Source of the DNA: an uncultured Lactococcus sp.
Lineage (GTDB): Bacteria > Bacillota > Bacilli > Lactobacillales > Streptococcaceae
Assembly (NCBI RefSeq): GCF_934191625.1
Contig: NZ_CAKPUG010000004.1
Span: 1 to 64,000, forward strand
Direction of reading: 5' to 3'
Length of the DNA: 64,000 bases
Positions 8,983-19,602 of this stretch are shown in pieces (the stretch's first letter is position 1; each line of letters starts with the position of its first letter). The notes under the pieces are model-generated. The model worked only from the letters and a program-made list of their open reading frames with translations, searched no databases and was not told where the DNA came from. The translations under genes and the position numbers were made by a program.

Positions 8983-10509
8983 ATGGAAGCAAAAACTGAA
9001 AAGAAAAAATTCCAAATGCCATCGGCATATACGATACTTTTCATCATCATTGTCCTTATTGCAATCCTGACCTGGTTCATTCCAGCAGGACATTACAAAG
9101 TAGATGATGCAGGTAATATTATTGCTGGATCATTTACACAAGTTGCTTCAAATCCTCAAGGGATTTGGGATATGCTTATGGCTCCCGTTAACGGGATGTT
9201 AGGTATTGAAGCGAATGGAAATGTACCTGCTACACCAGCGGCAATTCCTATCTCATTCTTTATTTTAATGGTAGGTGGCTTTTTAGGGGTAGTGAATAAA
9301 ACAGGTGCACTTGAAGCAGGTATTGCTTCGATCGTTAAGCGTTTCAAGGGCAAGGAGAAGATGTTGATTCCGGTCTTAATGATTCTTTTTGCACTTGGGG
9401 GATCAACATATGGTATGGCCGAAGAAACATTGGCTTTCTATGCTTTGATTATTCCTGTAATGATTGCAGTTGGTTTTGATACAGTTGTGGCTGTTGCTAT
9501 TGTTTTAGTAGGTTCTCAAGTTGGTTGTTTAGCTTCCACAGTAAACCCATTTGCTACAGGAGTAGCTTCTCAAGCAGTTGGTATCTCCATGGGACAAGGT
9601 ATGGGATTGCGTTTCTTTATGCTGGTCGTACTTACGGGAATTTCAATTCTCTATGTTTATCGCTATGCTTCAAAGATTGAAAAAGATCCAACAAAGTCTT
9701 TAGTTTATAAAAATCGGGAAGCAGATATCCAACATTTCGACATTGCTTCTATTGAAAAACAGGAAAATATTACGCAACGTCAAAAATGGGTAAACGTTGT
9801 CTTTTTTGGAAGTTTTGTCATTATGATTATGTCACTTGTGCCGTGGGATATGTTAAATGAACACTTTACTTTCTTTACAGACTTTACTACTTGGCTGACA
9901 TCAATTCCTGGCTTAGGTGTTGTTCTTGGTAAGAGCATGGTGCCGTTTGGTGCATGGTATTTCCCAGAAATTACAATGCTCTTCATCGTCATGGCTGTTG
10001 TAGTTGCATTTGTTTACCGCATGAAAGAGTCAGAATTTATCTCTGCCTTTCTTGAAGGTGCATCAGATATGATCGGTGTAGCTATCGTCGTCGCTGTGGC
10101 ACGTGGGATACAGGTTGTGATGAACAACGGGATGATTACAGATACAATTTTGCATTGGGGTGAACAAGGGCTGCAGGGTCTTTCATCAAGTCTATTTATT
10201 ATCTTAACGTTTATCTTCTATCTGCCAATGAGCTTCTTGATTCCATCAACTTCAGGACTTGCTGCCGCTACAATGGGAATCATGGGGCCAATGGGGGAAT
10301 TCGCCAATGTTTCAAAAGATTTGGTTATTACAGCTTATCAATCTGCATCCGGAATTTTGAACCTTATCACTCCAACATCCGCTGTTGTTATGGGTGCACT
10401 TGCTATTGCCCGCTTTAATATCGGAACATGGTGGAAATTCATGGCGAAATTGATTGTGATTCAGTTGGTTGTAATCATGATCATCCTTGGAGTTGCCGCA
10501 GTCTTATAA
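8983..10509 (+). CDS. YfcC-family membrane transporter
   Basis: 508-residue membrane protein with about 11-12 helices, of the YfcC / C4-dicarboxylate anaerobic carrier-like family. It begins with a short basic cytoplasmic tail and the helix AYTILFIIIVLIAILTWFIP. GSQVGCLASTVNPFATG near 184-200 and FLIPSTSGLAAATMGIMGPM near 414-433 are the two re-entrant motifs typical of the superfamily. The substrate is unproven; related carriers sit with arginine-deiminase or peptidase genes and may move amino acids or peptides. A consensus cre site lies upstream and a peptidase gene follows after 47 bases. Confidence 0.8.
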   Translation: MEAKTEKKKFQMPSAYTILFIIIVLIAILTWFIPAGHYKVDDAGNIIAGSFTQVASNPQGIWDMLMAPVNGMLGIEANGNVPATPAAIPISFFILMVGGFLGVVNKTGALEAGIASIVKRFKGKEKMLIPVLMILFALGGSTYGMAEETLAFYALIIPVMIAVGFDTVVAVAIVLVGSQVGCLASTVNPFATGVASQAVGISMGQGMGLRFFMLVVLTGISILYVYRYASKIEKDPTKSLVYKNREADIQHFDIASIEKQENITQRQKWVNVVFFGSFVIMIMSLVPWDMLNEHFTFFTDFTTWLTSIPGLGVVLGKSMVPFGAWYFPEITMLFIVMAVVVAFVYRMKESEFISAFLEGASDMIGVAIVVAVARGIQVVMNNGMITDTILHWGEQGLQGLSSSLFIILTFIFYLPMSFLIPSTSGLAAATMGIMGPMGEFANVSKDLVITAYQSASGILNLITPTSAVVMGALAIARFNIGTWWKFMAKLIVIQLVVIMIILGVAAVL

Positions 10510-10517
10510 AAAATGAA

Positions 10518-10544
10518 TAAAAAGCTTTCCATTGGGAAGCTTTT
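10518..10544 (+). terminator. Hairpin between the transporter and dipeptidase genes
   Basis: AAAAGCTTTCC pairs with GGGAAGCTTTT just ahead of the next ribosome-binding site. The T-run is short, so it probably attenuates read-through only partly. Confidence 0.45.
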
Positions 10545-10556
10545 GTTGGAGGTCAC

Positions 10557-11900
10557 ATGAAAACTTTTATTACAGATGAATATCAAACAGCAGCTGTGCA
10601 ATCACTTGGACGTTTAGTCAAACATGCTTCTGTCTTAGACGAGAGTGATTCTGGTGCAGGGCATCCTTTTGGGAGAAAAGTTTTAGGTGCTTTAGAAGAA
10701 GTCTTAGAACTTTGCCAAGAATTAGGTTTTAGGATTTTCCAAGATCCGGAAGGTTATTATGGTTACGCTGAGATTGGTGAGGGCGAAAAACTCTTTGGCT
10801 TACTCTGTCACATGGACGTTGTACCTGCAGCAGATCAAGCAGGCTGGGAAACTGATCCATTTGAAATGGTAGAGCGTGATGGTCTTTTAATTGGACGAGG
10901 AACACAGGACGATAAAGGGCCGAGTATGGCTGCGCTCTATGCAGTGAAAGCTTTAATGGATGCTGGTGTGACGTTTGATGGACGAATTCGTTTTATCTTT
11001 GGTACAGATGAAGAAACACTTTGGCGTTGTTTAGAGAAATATAATGAGAAAGAAGAAGCAATTACTATGGGGTTTGCGCCGGACTCTCATTTTCCACTTA
11101 ACTATGCTGAAAAAGGTTTACTTCAAGCCTATCTTACTGGACCTGGTACAAACGAATTCGCATTCCACGCCCCCGGTGCTTTAAATGTCGTACCCGATCG
11201 TGCAGCTTACACTTCAGAAAAATTAGTAGAAGTAAAAGCTGCCTTGACAGCGCATGACTTTTCCTATGAAGAAACAGAAAAAGGAATTTCCGTACAGGGT
11301 AAAAGCGTACATGCTATGGCAGCACCAGAAGGGATAAATGCTACACTACGATTGGCAATTGCTTTGTCTGAAGTATTTGACTTCAAACCACTTGATTTCT
11401 TAGGTAAACTTGTTCAGGAGAATGCCACAGGTGAAAATGTTGTGGGTAAAGTTATGGATGAGCAATCGGGGGAATTAACGATGAATTTCACCGACGTAGA
11501 AATAACGCCTGAACATACAAAAATCGGTGTGGATATGCGTATCCCTGTCACTATTGATAAAGATGAACTGGCTGAAAAGTTAGCTGCTCAAGCAGCGGAT
11601 TATCAACTCGAATACAAGCAATATGATTGGTTAAATTCGCTCTATGTGCCGGTAGAAAGTGAACTCATCCAAACACTCCTTGCTACTTATCGTGAAATTA
11701 CTGGGGACATGACTGAGCCAATGGTTTCTGGAGGAGCTACCTTTGCTCGGACGATGCAAAATTGTGTGGCTTTCGGAGCTATGTTTCCTGATACACCAGA
11801 CTATATGCACCAAGCCAATGAACAATGGGCAATTACGGACATGCGTAAAACGATGGAAATATATGCTGAAGCCATTTATCGCTTATGTGCAGTGAAGTAA
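10557..11900 (+). CDS. M20-family metallodipeptidase (PepV/Sapep-like)
   Basis: 447-residue cytoplasmic zinc peptidase of family M20. Metal-site motifs are CHMDVVP (84-90), RGTQDDKGP (114-122) and FGTDEE (148-153), with the lid domain around 180-350. PepV proteins are slightly longer (about 470), so this may be a Sapep-like cousin; the substrate is expected to be dipeptides. TTGGAGG precedes the ATG. It follows the transporter closely, which suggests uptake and cleavage of the same peptides (inference). Confidence 0.8.
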   Translation: MKTFITDEYQTAAVQSLGRLVKHASVLDESDSGAGHPFGRKVLGALEEVLELCQELGFRIFQDPEGYYGYAEIGEGEKLFGLLCHMDVVPAADQAGWETDPFEMVERDGLLIGRGTQDDKGPSMAALYAVKALMDAGVTFDGRIRFIFGTDEETLWRCLEKYNEKEEAITMGFAPDSHFPLNYAEKGLLQAYLTGPGTNEFAFHAPGALNVVPDRAAYTSEKLVEVKAALTAHDFSYEETEKGISVQGKSVHAMAAPEGINATLRLAIALSEVFDFKPLDFLGKLVQENATGENVVGKVMDEQSGELTMNFTDVEITPEHTKIGVDMRIPVTIDKDELAEKLAAQAADYQLEYKQYDWLNSLYVPVESELIQTLLATYREITGDMTEPMVSGGATFARTMQNCVAFGAMFPDTPDYMHQANEQWAITDMRKTMEIYAEAIYRLCAVK

Positions 11901-11908
11901 TCGAGTAT

Positions 11909-11939
11909 AAAAAATGATTCTGAAGGGAATCATTTTTTA
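11909..11939 (+). terminator. Terminator after the dipeptidase gene
   Basis: AAAAATGATTC pairs with GAATCATTTTTT. Confidence 0.85.
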
Positions 11940-12079
11940 TTAAAAGAAGGTTGAATAATAAATTACTTTTCTTCTTTAAGGATCTAAGTTTGAAGGGGGC
12001 TTTGGCAGTAAAACCTTTAATCTTTGAAAAAGATTCGCTCAGTAACTCTTTTTCAGATGAAAAGTGCTAAAATAGTAAT

Positions 12080-13276
12080 ATGAAACTAGAGAATTTGCCG
12101 TCAGAATTTGTACAAGCTTTGCCGGTTTTGGAAAAAATACAGGCACATGGTTTTGAGGCTTATTTTGTAGGAGGAAGCGTACGTGATGCGCTTTTGCAAA
12201 GGCCAATCCATGATGTGGATATTGCAACCAGTGCATATCCAGCTGAAACCAAAGCCATATTTCCGCATACTATTGATGTAGGAATTGACCATGGTACCGT
12301 GTTAGTCTTAGCCGGTCAATCTGAAGCTGAACATTATGAAATTACTACTTTTCGTACAGAAAGCACCTATACAGATTATCGCCGTCCAGATTCTGTAGAT
12401 TTTGTCCGAGAACTTTCGGAAGATTTAAAACGTCGTGATTTTACGATTAATGCTTTTGCAATGGATACTCAGGGACAGATTATTGATTTGTTCAATGGCC
12501 TGTCTGATTTAACTGGAGCACGCTTACGAGCTGTTGGAATAGCAACGGAACGTTTCAATGAAGATGCGCTTCGAATTATGCGTGCAATGCGTTTTGCTGC
12601 AACTTTGAATTTCGATGTTGAAGAAGAAACATTTAAAGCAATGCAGGCGCGCGCCCATCTTTTAAGCAAAATTTCGATTGAACGTATTTTCATTGAACTA
12701 GACAAACTGCTTTTGGCTAAAAATTGGAAAAAAGGCTTAGAAATATTATTAACCTCGCAAGCTTATACATTTTTGCCTGACTTACAGGAAAAAGCTATAC
12801 AAGCTTTACTTCAAACTTTAGAGAGGTCCTTTACCTTTGGCAATTCAGAGCAAGCTTGGGCTGCGCTTTTAGTGCATAGTGATCACGTAAATGTTAAAGC
12901 TTTCTTGAAAAAATGGAAGGTGTCGAATGACTTTATCAAATATGTGTATGATTTGACAGAAGCCTATAAGCTTGAAAGTTGGAGTTTAGAGAGCATTTAT
13001 CGCTATGGATTAGAAAAAGCTCTGCTTGTTGATCAGCTGAAAATTGCTGCAGGCCAAGATATTGATTGTGATCAGGCTTATATTTATGATGAAAAGCTCC
13101 AGATTCATAACAAGTCAGAGCTCGCAGTAACTGGTAATGATATTATTCAAACCTTTAATGTCAAGCCAGGTCCGGTTTTAGGAAAGCTACTTCATCAAGT
13201 TGAAGAGCAAGTCATTAACAACCAATTAAAAAATGATAGAAACAAAATTTTAATATATATTAAGGAGATACTATGA
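12080..13276 (+). CDS. cca: CCA-adding tRNA nucleotidyltransferase
   Basis: 398-residue class II nucleotidyltransferase that adds or repairs the 3' CCA of tRNAs. Catalytic motifs are GGSVRD (31-36) and the metal-binding DVD (45-47); [12 protein letters not shown] lies near 118-129. The tmRNA gene in this window encodes no complete CCA tail, so this enzyme is needed for it too. No strong Shine-Dalgarno precedes the ATG, while TGCTAAAATAG just upstream looks like a -10, so the leader is short. Its stop overlaps the pepDA start by four bases (ATGA). Confidence 0.95.
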   Translation: MKLENLPSEFVQALPVLEKIQAHGFEAYFVGGSVRDALLQRPIHDVDIATSAYPAETKAIFPHTIDVGIDHGTVLVLAGQSEAEHYEITTFRTESTYTDYRRPDSVDFVRELSEDLKRRDFTINAFAMDTQGQIIDLFNGLSDLTGARLRAVGIATERFNEDALRIMRAMRFAATLNFDVEEETFKAMQARAHLLSKISIERIFIELDKLLLAKNWKKGLEILLTSQAYTFLPDLQEKAIQALLQTLERSFTFGNSEQAWAALLVHSDHVNVKAFLKKWKVSNDFIKYVYDLTEAYKLESWSLESIYRYGLEKALLVDQLKIAAGQDIDCDQAYIYDEKLQIHNKSELAVTGNDIIQTFNVKPGPVLGKLLHQVEEQVINNQLKNDRNKILIYIKEIL

Positions 13277-14667
13277 TTACTCGTAAACAAGGTTCATGTA
13301 CTACTATTTTGGTGGGGAAAAAAGCCTCAATTGATGGCTCAACACTTATCGCTCGTAATGACGATGGACATGAAGCACTGGATCCACAGCGCTTTGTTGT
13401 GGTTCAACCAGATCAACAACCGCGTCATTATAAAGCTGTGTTAAGTGCTTTGGAACTGGACCTTCCAGAAAACCCAATGCGTTATACAGCCACTCCAAAT
13501 GCTGTTTTAACAAGCGGAACTTGGGCTGCTGCAGGGATTAATGCTGCCAATGTTGCAATGTCAGCTACAGAAACAATTACGACAAATCCCCGTATCTTAG
13601 GACTTGACCCTTACAATGAAGAAAGCGGCATGGGAGAAGAAGACTATGTTACTCTTGTCTTGCCTTACATCCACAGTGCGCGTGAAGGTGTTGAACGTTT
13701 AGGTGCCCTTCTTGATCAATATGGAACATATGAACCAAATGGAATCGCTTTTGCAGATAAGGAAGAAGTTTGGTGGTTGGAAACGATTGGTGGCCATCAT
13801 TGGGCAGCGGTTCGTATTCCAGATGATGCTTACGTGGTTGCGCCTAACCGCATGAATATTGATGATTTTGATTTTGAAAGTGAAGATACACTTTGTTCAA
13901 AAGATTTGAAAGCATTGATTGATGAAAACCATCTTAACCCAGATTTTGAAGGTTATAATTTGCGTCATATCTTTGGTTCCAGCTCAGTTAAAGATAGCGT
14001 ATATAACAATCCACGTACTTGGTATGGTCAAAACGCTTTGGGAACTCCAAGTGATGATCCTCAAAATCCAGAATTACCATTTATATGTAAAGCTACACGT
14101 AAAATTTCAGTAGAAGACATGAAATTTGTGCTTTCAAGCCACTTTGAGAATACTGAATTTGATACTTATGGCACAACAAATACGCCGGAACAAGCACAAC
14201 TTTTCCGTCCAATCGGGATTAACCGTAACCACAGTGTACATATTTTGCAAATCCGTAACCATGTTGATGAAAAACTTGCGGGTATTCAATGGTTGGCATT
14301 CGGAGCAAATACCTTCAACCACGTTGTTCCTTTCTATACAAATGTGGATGATACACCAGCATGCTACCGTGACGCAACCGCTACATTTGACTTGAATAAT
14401 ATGTACTGGCTCAGTTGTACAGCAGCACTTCTTGGCGATACAGATTACAGCAAATACGTGGATTTGCGTGACACCTATGAATTGGCAACTGTAGGTAAAT
14501 TCCGCGAAATCCAAAATAAAACGGATCAAGCGGGTGCTACAGCAGACCTACAAGCAGCAAATGAAGAATTGGCAGCATTTGCATTAAAAGCAATGACTGA
14601 AATGCTTGGCCGTATGGTAATTTCAGGTTCAAATCGTATGAAGCTCCGCTATGATTTTAACGATTAA
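13273..14667 (+). CDS. pepDA: C69-family dipeptidase
   Basis: 464-residue cytoplasmic Ntn-hydrolase dipeptidase. After a short prosequence, Cys9 in [10 protein letters not shown] is the expected N-terminal nucleophile exposed by self-cleavage, followed by [14 protein letters not shown]. The length fits lactobacillal and lactococcal PepD-A (about 465-475). AAGGAGAT precedes the ATG, which overlaps the cca stop, so translation is coupled. In lactic acid bacteria it takes part in peptide breakdown. Confidence 0.88.
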   Translation: MITRKQGSCTTILVGKKASIDGSTLIARNDDGHEALDPQRFVVVQPDQQPRHYKAVLSALELDLPENPMRYTATPNAVLTSGTWAAAGINAANVAMSATETITTNPRILGLDPYNEESGMGEEDYVTLVLPYIHSAREGVERLGALLDQYGTYEPNGIAFADKEEVWWLETIGGHHWAAVRIPDDAYVVAPNRMNIDDFDFESEDTLCSKDLKALIDENHLNPDFEGYNLRHIFGSSSVKDSVYNNPRTWYGQNALGTPSDDPQNPELPFICKATRKISVEDMKFVLSSHFENTEFDTYGTTNTPEQAQLFRPIGINRNHSVHILQIRNHVDEKLAGIQWLAFGANTFNHVVPFYTNVDDTPACYRDATATFDLNNMYWLSCTAALLGDTDYSKYVDLRDTYELATVGKFREIQNKTDQAGATADLQAANEELAAFALKAMTEMLGRMVISGSNRMKLRYDFND

Positions 14668-14671
14668 TTTC

Positions 14672-14697
14672 AAAAAAGCACTTATGTGCTTTTTTTT
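14672..14697 (+). terminator. Terminator after pepDA
   Basis: AAAAAAGCAC pairs with GTGCTTTTTTT around a four-base loop. Confidence 0.9.
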
Positions 14698-14836
14698 ATG
14701 CTCTATACAAAATACTGAAAACTGTCTATCCTCTAAACGAGCATAAAGCAGGCTCTTAGTTTTCAAAACATATTGTGCTAAAATAAAAAGAAGAAATTTA
14801 TCTTACATTTTAATTTACGAAAAGAAAGCAAGGAAA

Positions 14837-16681
14837 ATGCGCAAAACATTCCAATCCACTAAAGACTTTTTTAAAAATACCTTTCATTATTTTGCTCCGG
14901 TCATCTTTTTTCACCTCTTACTTTTATTAGTTATAGTTCCGACATTAACAGCAACCACTAATTTTTTACTTCACCGTAAGGAAATTGATTATCTAGCTTA
15001 TGATAATGTACTCTCGATTTTCAGTCAGCACCCACTCACAGCAGTTGCTCTGATTGGGATTTTGATCCTAATTTTAGTCTCGGTCTTCCTAGAATTTACT
15101 TTTTTGACAATATTGGTTCACTTTGTAAAACAAAAGGAAAGAGTCTCAATTCCGGAGTTGCTTTATGCAACATTTTCACGGTTACGACATATTCGACCTT
15201 CTCTTGTGTTATTTTTCTTGTTTTATTTTATGTTAGTTCTGCCTCTGAGCGGCTTTGCTAGCGGCATAGATATTATTTCCGCTATTCAAGTGCCCAACTT
15301 TATTCTTCAGTTTATTGCAACGAATAATTGGTGGCTTTTGGCAGCCTATATTTTACTGACTTTATTATCCATTTTTATTGGTTACCGTTTAATTTTTGTT
15401 CTGCCGCTCATGATCCTGCAGCAGAAAAAACTCAGGACTTCGTTGAGAGTCAGCTGGGAGATGAGCAAAGGAAAATTTAAAGTTTTCTTTTTCCGCTTTA
15501 TAGCAATTTTTATCAGTCTACTGGCTTCTTTCTGGTTAATTAGTCAACTTTTAATTCTATTGCAAGCCGTACTTGATCATCATATGCCACAAATAGCATT
15601 AGCATCAGCGACGGTGATTATGCTTATAATCCAAGTTTCAGCTTTATTACATATGCTTTTATCATTGATTTTGATTTTCTATGTGGTTATTAATCTATTA
15701 GAAGAATTAACGCCAGAAGAAATCCAAGTAAATCTAAAAGCCTTTCGCCTATTGCCCAAAGGTTGGCGTTGGGTAAGCCGTAGTATATTGGTGATTTTTA
15801 CTGTCCTGTTTATTGCGCTTATCAGTGTTTTTAATGTTTATTATCTCAGCCAGAATACTTTATCAAATCCTCTTATTATTTCCCATCGTGGTGTATCAGA
15901 GAGAAACGGTGTTCAAAATACGATACCTGCTTTAATTGAAACCAGTCAAACCTATCATCCGGACTATGTTGAGATGGATATACGTGAAACAAAAGACAAA
16001 CAGTTTGTGGTCATGCATGATGAAAATTTGCGCCTGTTAGCTGGTGTTAACAAGAAGGTAAATGAGCTGACTTTAGCTGAACTTACAAAACTTACTGTCC
16101 GAGAAAATGGGAAATCTGCTCCCTTACCAAGCTTTGATGAATACTTAAAAGAAGCAGATAAGCTTCATCAAAAATTGTTGATTGAGATTAAAGTTCCTCT
16201 GAAAGAAGATGTCGATGCAGTGAGCAAGAATTTTTTACAACGATATAATAAAGAGCTTGAAGAAAAAAATCATCAAGTTCAATCATTAAGTTTTGATTTG
16301 TCGCGCAGTCTAAAAAAACAGGGTCAGTCTACTTTTGTATCTTATATTATGACCTACAATCTTATCGGAGTGCCGAAAAGTAACGTTGAAGCATTTTCTG
16401 TTGAAATATCGACTTTGGATTCGGAATTTGTGGAAAAAGCACATGATTATGGTAAAAAAGTTTATGCTTGGGATGTCAATGATGCCAACACAGTGCAACG
16501 TATGCGTCTGTATGATGTGGATGGTTTAATCACAGATGATATACCAATAGTGAAGAAAACCATCGAAAATACGCAAAGCGGTATGAGTTTTGCGCAGAAA
16601 ATACGAATTTATTTATTGGACTTAGGAAATGCAGATTTAACAGACCTCAGCTCAGATAGTTATTCTAGTTTTAACGTTTAA
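14837..16681 (+). CDS. Membrane-anchored glycerophosphodiester phosphodiesterase
   Basis: 614 residues. The first 340 or so form a GDPD-associated membrane domain with about eight helices; the rest is a GDPD catalytic domain on the far side of the last helix. The catalytic HRG is at 350-352 and the metal-binding EMD at 379-381, followed by VVMHDENL. It hydrolyses glycerophosphodiesters to glycerol-3-phosphate plus an alcohol, with lipid or teichoic-acid head groups as possible substrates. It is monocistronic and ends in a terminator. Confidence 0.88.
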   Translation: MRKTFQSTKDFFKNTFHYFAPVIFFHLLLLLVIVPTLTATTNFLLHRKEIDYLAYDNVLSIFSQHPLTAVALIGILILILVSVFLEFTFLTILVHFVKQKERVSIPELLYATFSRLRHIRPSLVLFFLFYFMLVLPLSGFASGIDIISAIQVPNFILQFIATNNWWLLAAYILLTLLSIFIGYRLIFVLPLMILQQKKLRTSLRVSWEMSKGKFKVFFFRFIAIFISLLASFWLISQLLILLQAVLDHHMPQIALASATVIMLIIQVSALLHMLLSLILIFYVVINLLEELTPEEIQVNLKAFRLLPKGWRWVSRSILVIFTVLFIALISVFNVYYLSQNTLSNPLIISHRGVSERNGVQNTIPALIETSQTYHPDYVEMDIRETKDKQFVVMHDENLRLLAGVNKKVNELTLAELTKLTVRENGKSAPLPSFDEYLKEADKLHQKLLIEIKVPLKEDVDAVSKNFLQRYNKELEEKNHQVQSLSFDLSRSLKKQGQSTFVSYIMTYNLIGVPKSNVEAFSVEISTLDSEFVEKAHDYGKKVYAWDVNDANTVQRMRLYDVDGLITDDIPIVKKTIENTQSGMSFAQKIRIYLLDLGNADLTDLSSDSYSSFNV

Positions 16682-16712
16682 AGGCAAAGGGTCAAGGCTC
16701 TTTGCCTTTCTT
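16681..16712 (+). terminator. Terminator after the GDPD gene
   Basis: AAGGCAAAG pairs with CTTTGCCTT, overlapping the stop codon. Confidence 0.8.
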
Positions 16713-16769
16713 AAGTTGTGCTATAATAAATAAGAGCATTTAGAGAAAAAGATAGGATTTAGATAGAAC

Positions 16770-18620
16770 ATGGCAGATTTTTTAGCATCAGAATTAACAA
16801 AAAGCGTGGGAGATAAAACACTTTTTGATAAAATTTCATTTATTATACATGACCTCGATCGCATAGGCCTATTAGGTACAAACGGTACAGGCAAAACCAC
16901 CTTACTGAATACAATAGCGGGCATTCAAGGTTTTGATGGTGATGTTTCTCCCTTTACTCACCCGCAAGATTATAAAATTACATATTTAACTCAAGAACCA
17001 GACTTTAATGATATGGCAAGTATTATAGATGCTGTTTTGGACGACTCACTACCTCAAATGAAAGCCATAAAAAAGTATGAAGCAGCTCTTCTAAATATCG
17101 AAGACTTAAGCAAGTTTGAACGTGCCCAATCTGAGATGGATGCTTTAAATGCTTGGCAAGTTGAAGCGGATGTAAAAACAGTTTTAACTAAGCTTAAGCT
17201 GCCTGATTTTTCTACAAAGATAGGATCACTTTCGGGGGGACAAAAACGCCGCGTGCAGTTGGCACAAGCGCTTGTTAATCCGTCTGACTTACTGTTGCTG
17301 GATGAGCCGACAAACCATCTTGATGTGGATACTATTGCATGGCTACAAAATTATCTCAAAAACAGCAAGAGAACAGTGCTCTTTGTGACACATGATCGTT
17401 ATTTCTTAGATAATGTGGCGACACGTATATTTGAGTTGGATAAGTCCAAACTAAAAGAATATCAAGGAAATTATCAAGATTATTTAGCACAGCGTGCAGA
17501 AGCAGAGGAGCGTGAAGCTGCCAGTTTGCATAAAAACCAACAGCTTTATAAATCCGAATTAGCTTGGATACGCAAGTCGCCCCAAGCGCGTGCAACTAAA
17601 CAACAAGCACGTATCGACCGTTTTGAAAGTCTGAAAGGGGATGTACATACAGAAAAAGACTTAGGTGATATTGACATCAGTTTGGCAACGACACGCTTAG
17701 GAAAAAAAGTTGTAAACTTTGAAAATGCAACTTTTGCCTTTGCTGATCGTCCCATTTTTTCTGATTTGAACTGGATTGTACAGAATAAAAGTCGTGTCGG
17801 GATTGTTGGTGATAACGGTGTAGGTAAATCAACCTTGCTCAATATTATTGCGGGCGAACTTGAGTTAACCTCAGGAACGATGGAAATCGGTGAGACTGTT
17901 AAGATTGGATACTTCAGTCAAGAAATACGTGGACTTGAAGAGGATAAACGCATCATTAATTTCTTGGAAGAAGTAGCTTCAGCTAGCCAAAATACAAGTG
18001 GTGAGACAATTTCGATTGTTAATCTTTTGGAACAATTCCTCTTTCCGAGAAGTACACATGGGACTTTGATTCGTAAACTTTCTGGTGGTGAGAAGAAGCG
18101 CCTTTACCTCTTAAAAATATTATTGACGCAGCCTAATGTCCTGCTGCTGGACGAGCCTACCAATGATTTGGATATTGCAACTTTAACAGTCTTAGAAGAT
18201 TTTCTCGCAAAATTCCCTGGCGCTGTAATTACCGTAAGTCACGATCGCTATTTCCAAGACAAGGTATCCAATGAACTTTTGGCTTTTGAGGATGGAAAAA
18301 TTAATCATCTTTTTGGCGCTTACAGTGACTATTTGGCTACAAAAATAGCAGCTCCTGCGGAAGCAGTAATGCCGAAAGAGGATACGCGGGTGCGTGAAGA
18401 GAAAAAACCACGTATGACCTGGGCTGAAAAACAAGAATGGGCAACTATCGAAGATGATATTGCCAAGCTAGAAGAACGAATAGACGAAATCGACACTGAG
18501 ATGAATGAAAATGGTTCAGATGCTGGTATACTCTCTAATCTTCAGCAAGAATTAGATCAAGTAACAACAGAACTTGAGGCAAAGTATGAGCGTTGGGAAC
18601 TGCTTAGTGAAAAAATATAA
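16770..18620 (+). CDS. ABC-F family ATPase (Uup/YfmR type)
   Basis: 616-residue soluble protein with two ABC cassettes and no membrane domain. Walker A motifs are GTNGTGKT (36-43) and GDNGVGKST near 346-354. Signature motifs LSGGQKRR and LSGGEKKR and both LLLDEPTN Walker B boxes are present. The C-terminal 90 residues form the charged coiled coil typical of Uup-like members. ABC-F proteins act on the ribosomal E/P site, helping with stalled translation, or are linked to replication fidelity (Uup). An antibiotic-resistance role is not suggested by the linker. Confidence 0.88.
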   Translation: MADFLASELTKSVGDKTLFDKISFIIHDLDRIGLLGTNGTGKTTLLNTIAGIQGFDGDVSPFTHPQDYKITYLTQEPDFNDMASIIDAVLDDSLPQMKAIKKYEAALLNIEDLSKFERAQSEMDALNAWQVEADVKTVLTKLKLPDFSTKIGSLSGGQKRRVQLAQALVNPSDLLLLDEPTNHLDVDTIAWLQNYLKNSKRTVLFVTHDRYFLDNVATRIFELDKSKLKEYQGNYQDYLAQRAEAEEREAASLHKNQQLYKSELAWIRKSPQARATKQQARIDRFESLKGDVHTEKDLGDIDISLATTRLGKKVVNFENATFAFADRPIFSDLNWIVQNKSRVGIVGDNGVGKSTLLNIIAGELELTSGTMEIGETVKIGYFSQEIRGLEEDKRIINFLEEVASASQNTSGETISIVNLLEQFLFPRSTHGTLIRKLSGGEKKRLYLLKILLTQPNVLLLDEPTNDLDIATLTVLEDFLAKFPGAVITVSHDRYFQDKVSNELLAFEDGKINHLFGAYSDYLATKIAAPAEAVMPKEDTRVREEKKPRMTWAEKQEWATIEDDIAKLEERIDEIDTEMNENGSDAGILSNLQQELDQVTTELEAKYERWELLSEKI

Positions 18621-18650
18621 AAAGCAAGTGAGTTCTTGCTTTTTCTTTTT
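18619..18650 (+). terminator. Terminator after the ABC-F gene
   Basis: AAAAAGCAAG pairs with CTTGCTTTTT, followed by more T. Confidence 0.88.
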
Positions 18651-18761
18651 ATCTATTTTAGACTCTAAAATTACTTTAAAGGGCGGAACTAACCTCTAAA
18701 AGTTTGTTTATTTATATGGTATAATGTTAGTCATAATAAAGCGAAAGTAAGAGAGGGAAAT

Positions 18762-19601
18762 ATGACCTACGCAGACCAAATCTTCAAAGAAAATATCAGT
18801 AATATCCTCGAAAATGGCGTGTTTTCAGAAAATGCACGTCCAAAATATAAAAATGGCCAAACTGCCAATAGTAAATATATTACAGGATCTTTTGTGACGT
18901 ATGATCTTGAAAAAGGGCAATTTCCTATCACAACTCTTCGTCGGATTCCTATTAAAACAGCAATCAAAGAACTCATGTGGATTTACCAAGATCAGACAAG
19001 TGCTCTTGATATTTTAGAAGAAAAATATGGTGTGAAATATTGGGCTGAATGGGGAATCGGTGATGGTACCATTGGACAACGTTATGGAGCAACCGTTAAA
19101 AAATATAATATTATCGGCAAGCTTCTCGAAGGTTTGGAAAAAAATCCATGGAACCGCCGCAATATCATTAATCTTTGGCAATATGAAGATTTTGAAGAAA
19201 CAGAAGGACTTTTACCTTGTGCATTTCAAACAATGTTTGACGTAAGACGTGAAGCAGATGGACAAATTTATCTGGACGCAACTTTGATTCAACGTTCAAA
19301 TGACATGCTTGTGGCGCATCATATTAACGCCATGCAATATGTAGCTTTGCAAATGATGTTGGCTAAACACTTCAGTTGGAAAGTGGGTAAGTTTTTCTAC
19401 TTTGTCAACAACTTGCATATTTACGATAATCAATTTGAGCAAGCGAATGAATTACTATCACGCACGGGTTCAGAGAAAGAGCCACGTTTGATCTTAAATG
19501 TACCAGATGGAACAAATTTCTTTGATATTAAACCGGAAGATTTTGAACTGGTGGATTATGAACCTGTAACGCCACAACTCAAATTTGATCTGGCGATTTA
19601 A
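18762..19601 (+). CDS. thyA: Thymidylate synthase
   Basis: 279-residue enzyme that methylates dUMP to dTMP with methylene-tetrahydrofolate. The catalytic cysteine is in [10 protein letters not shown] (near 156-157), and the nucleotide-binding stretch is [17 protein letters not shown] near 177-193. GAGAGGGAAAT precedes the ATG, and a TATAAT -10 lies near 18720. It is followed directly by the acetyltransferase relic. No dihydrofolate reductase gene is adjacent. Confidence 0.97.
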   Translation: MTYADQIFKENISNILENGVFSENARPKYKNGQTANSKYITGSFVTYDLEKGQFPITTLRRIPIKTAIKELMWIYQDQTSALDILEEKYGVKYWAEWGIGDGTIGQRYGATVKKYNIIGKLLEGLEKNPWNRRNIINLWQYEDFEETEGLLPCAFQTMFDVRREADGQIYLDATLIQRSNDMLVAHHINAMQYVALQMMLAKHFSWKVGKFFYFVNNLHIYDNQFEQANELLSRTGSEKEPRLILNVPDGTNFFDIKPEDFELVDYEPVTPQLKFDLAI

Positions 19602-19602
19602 A

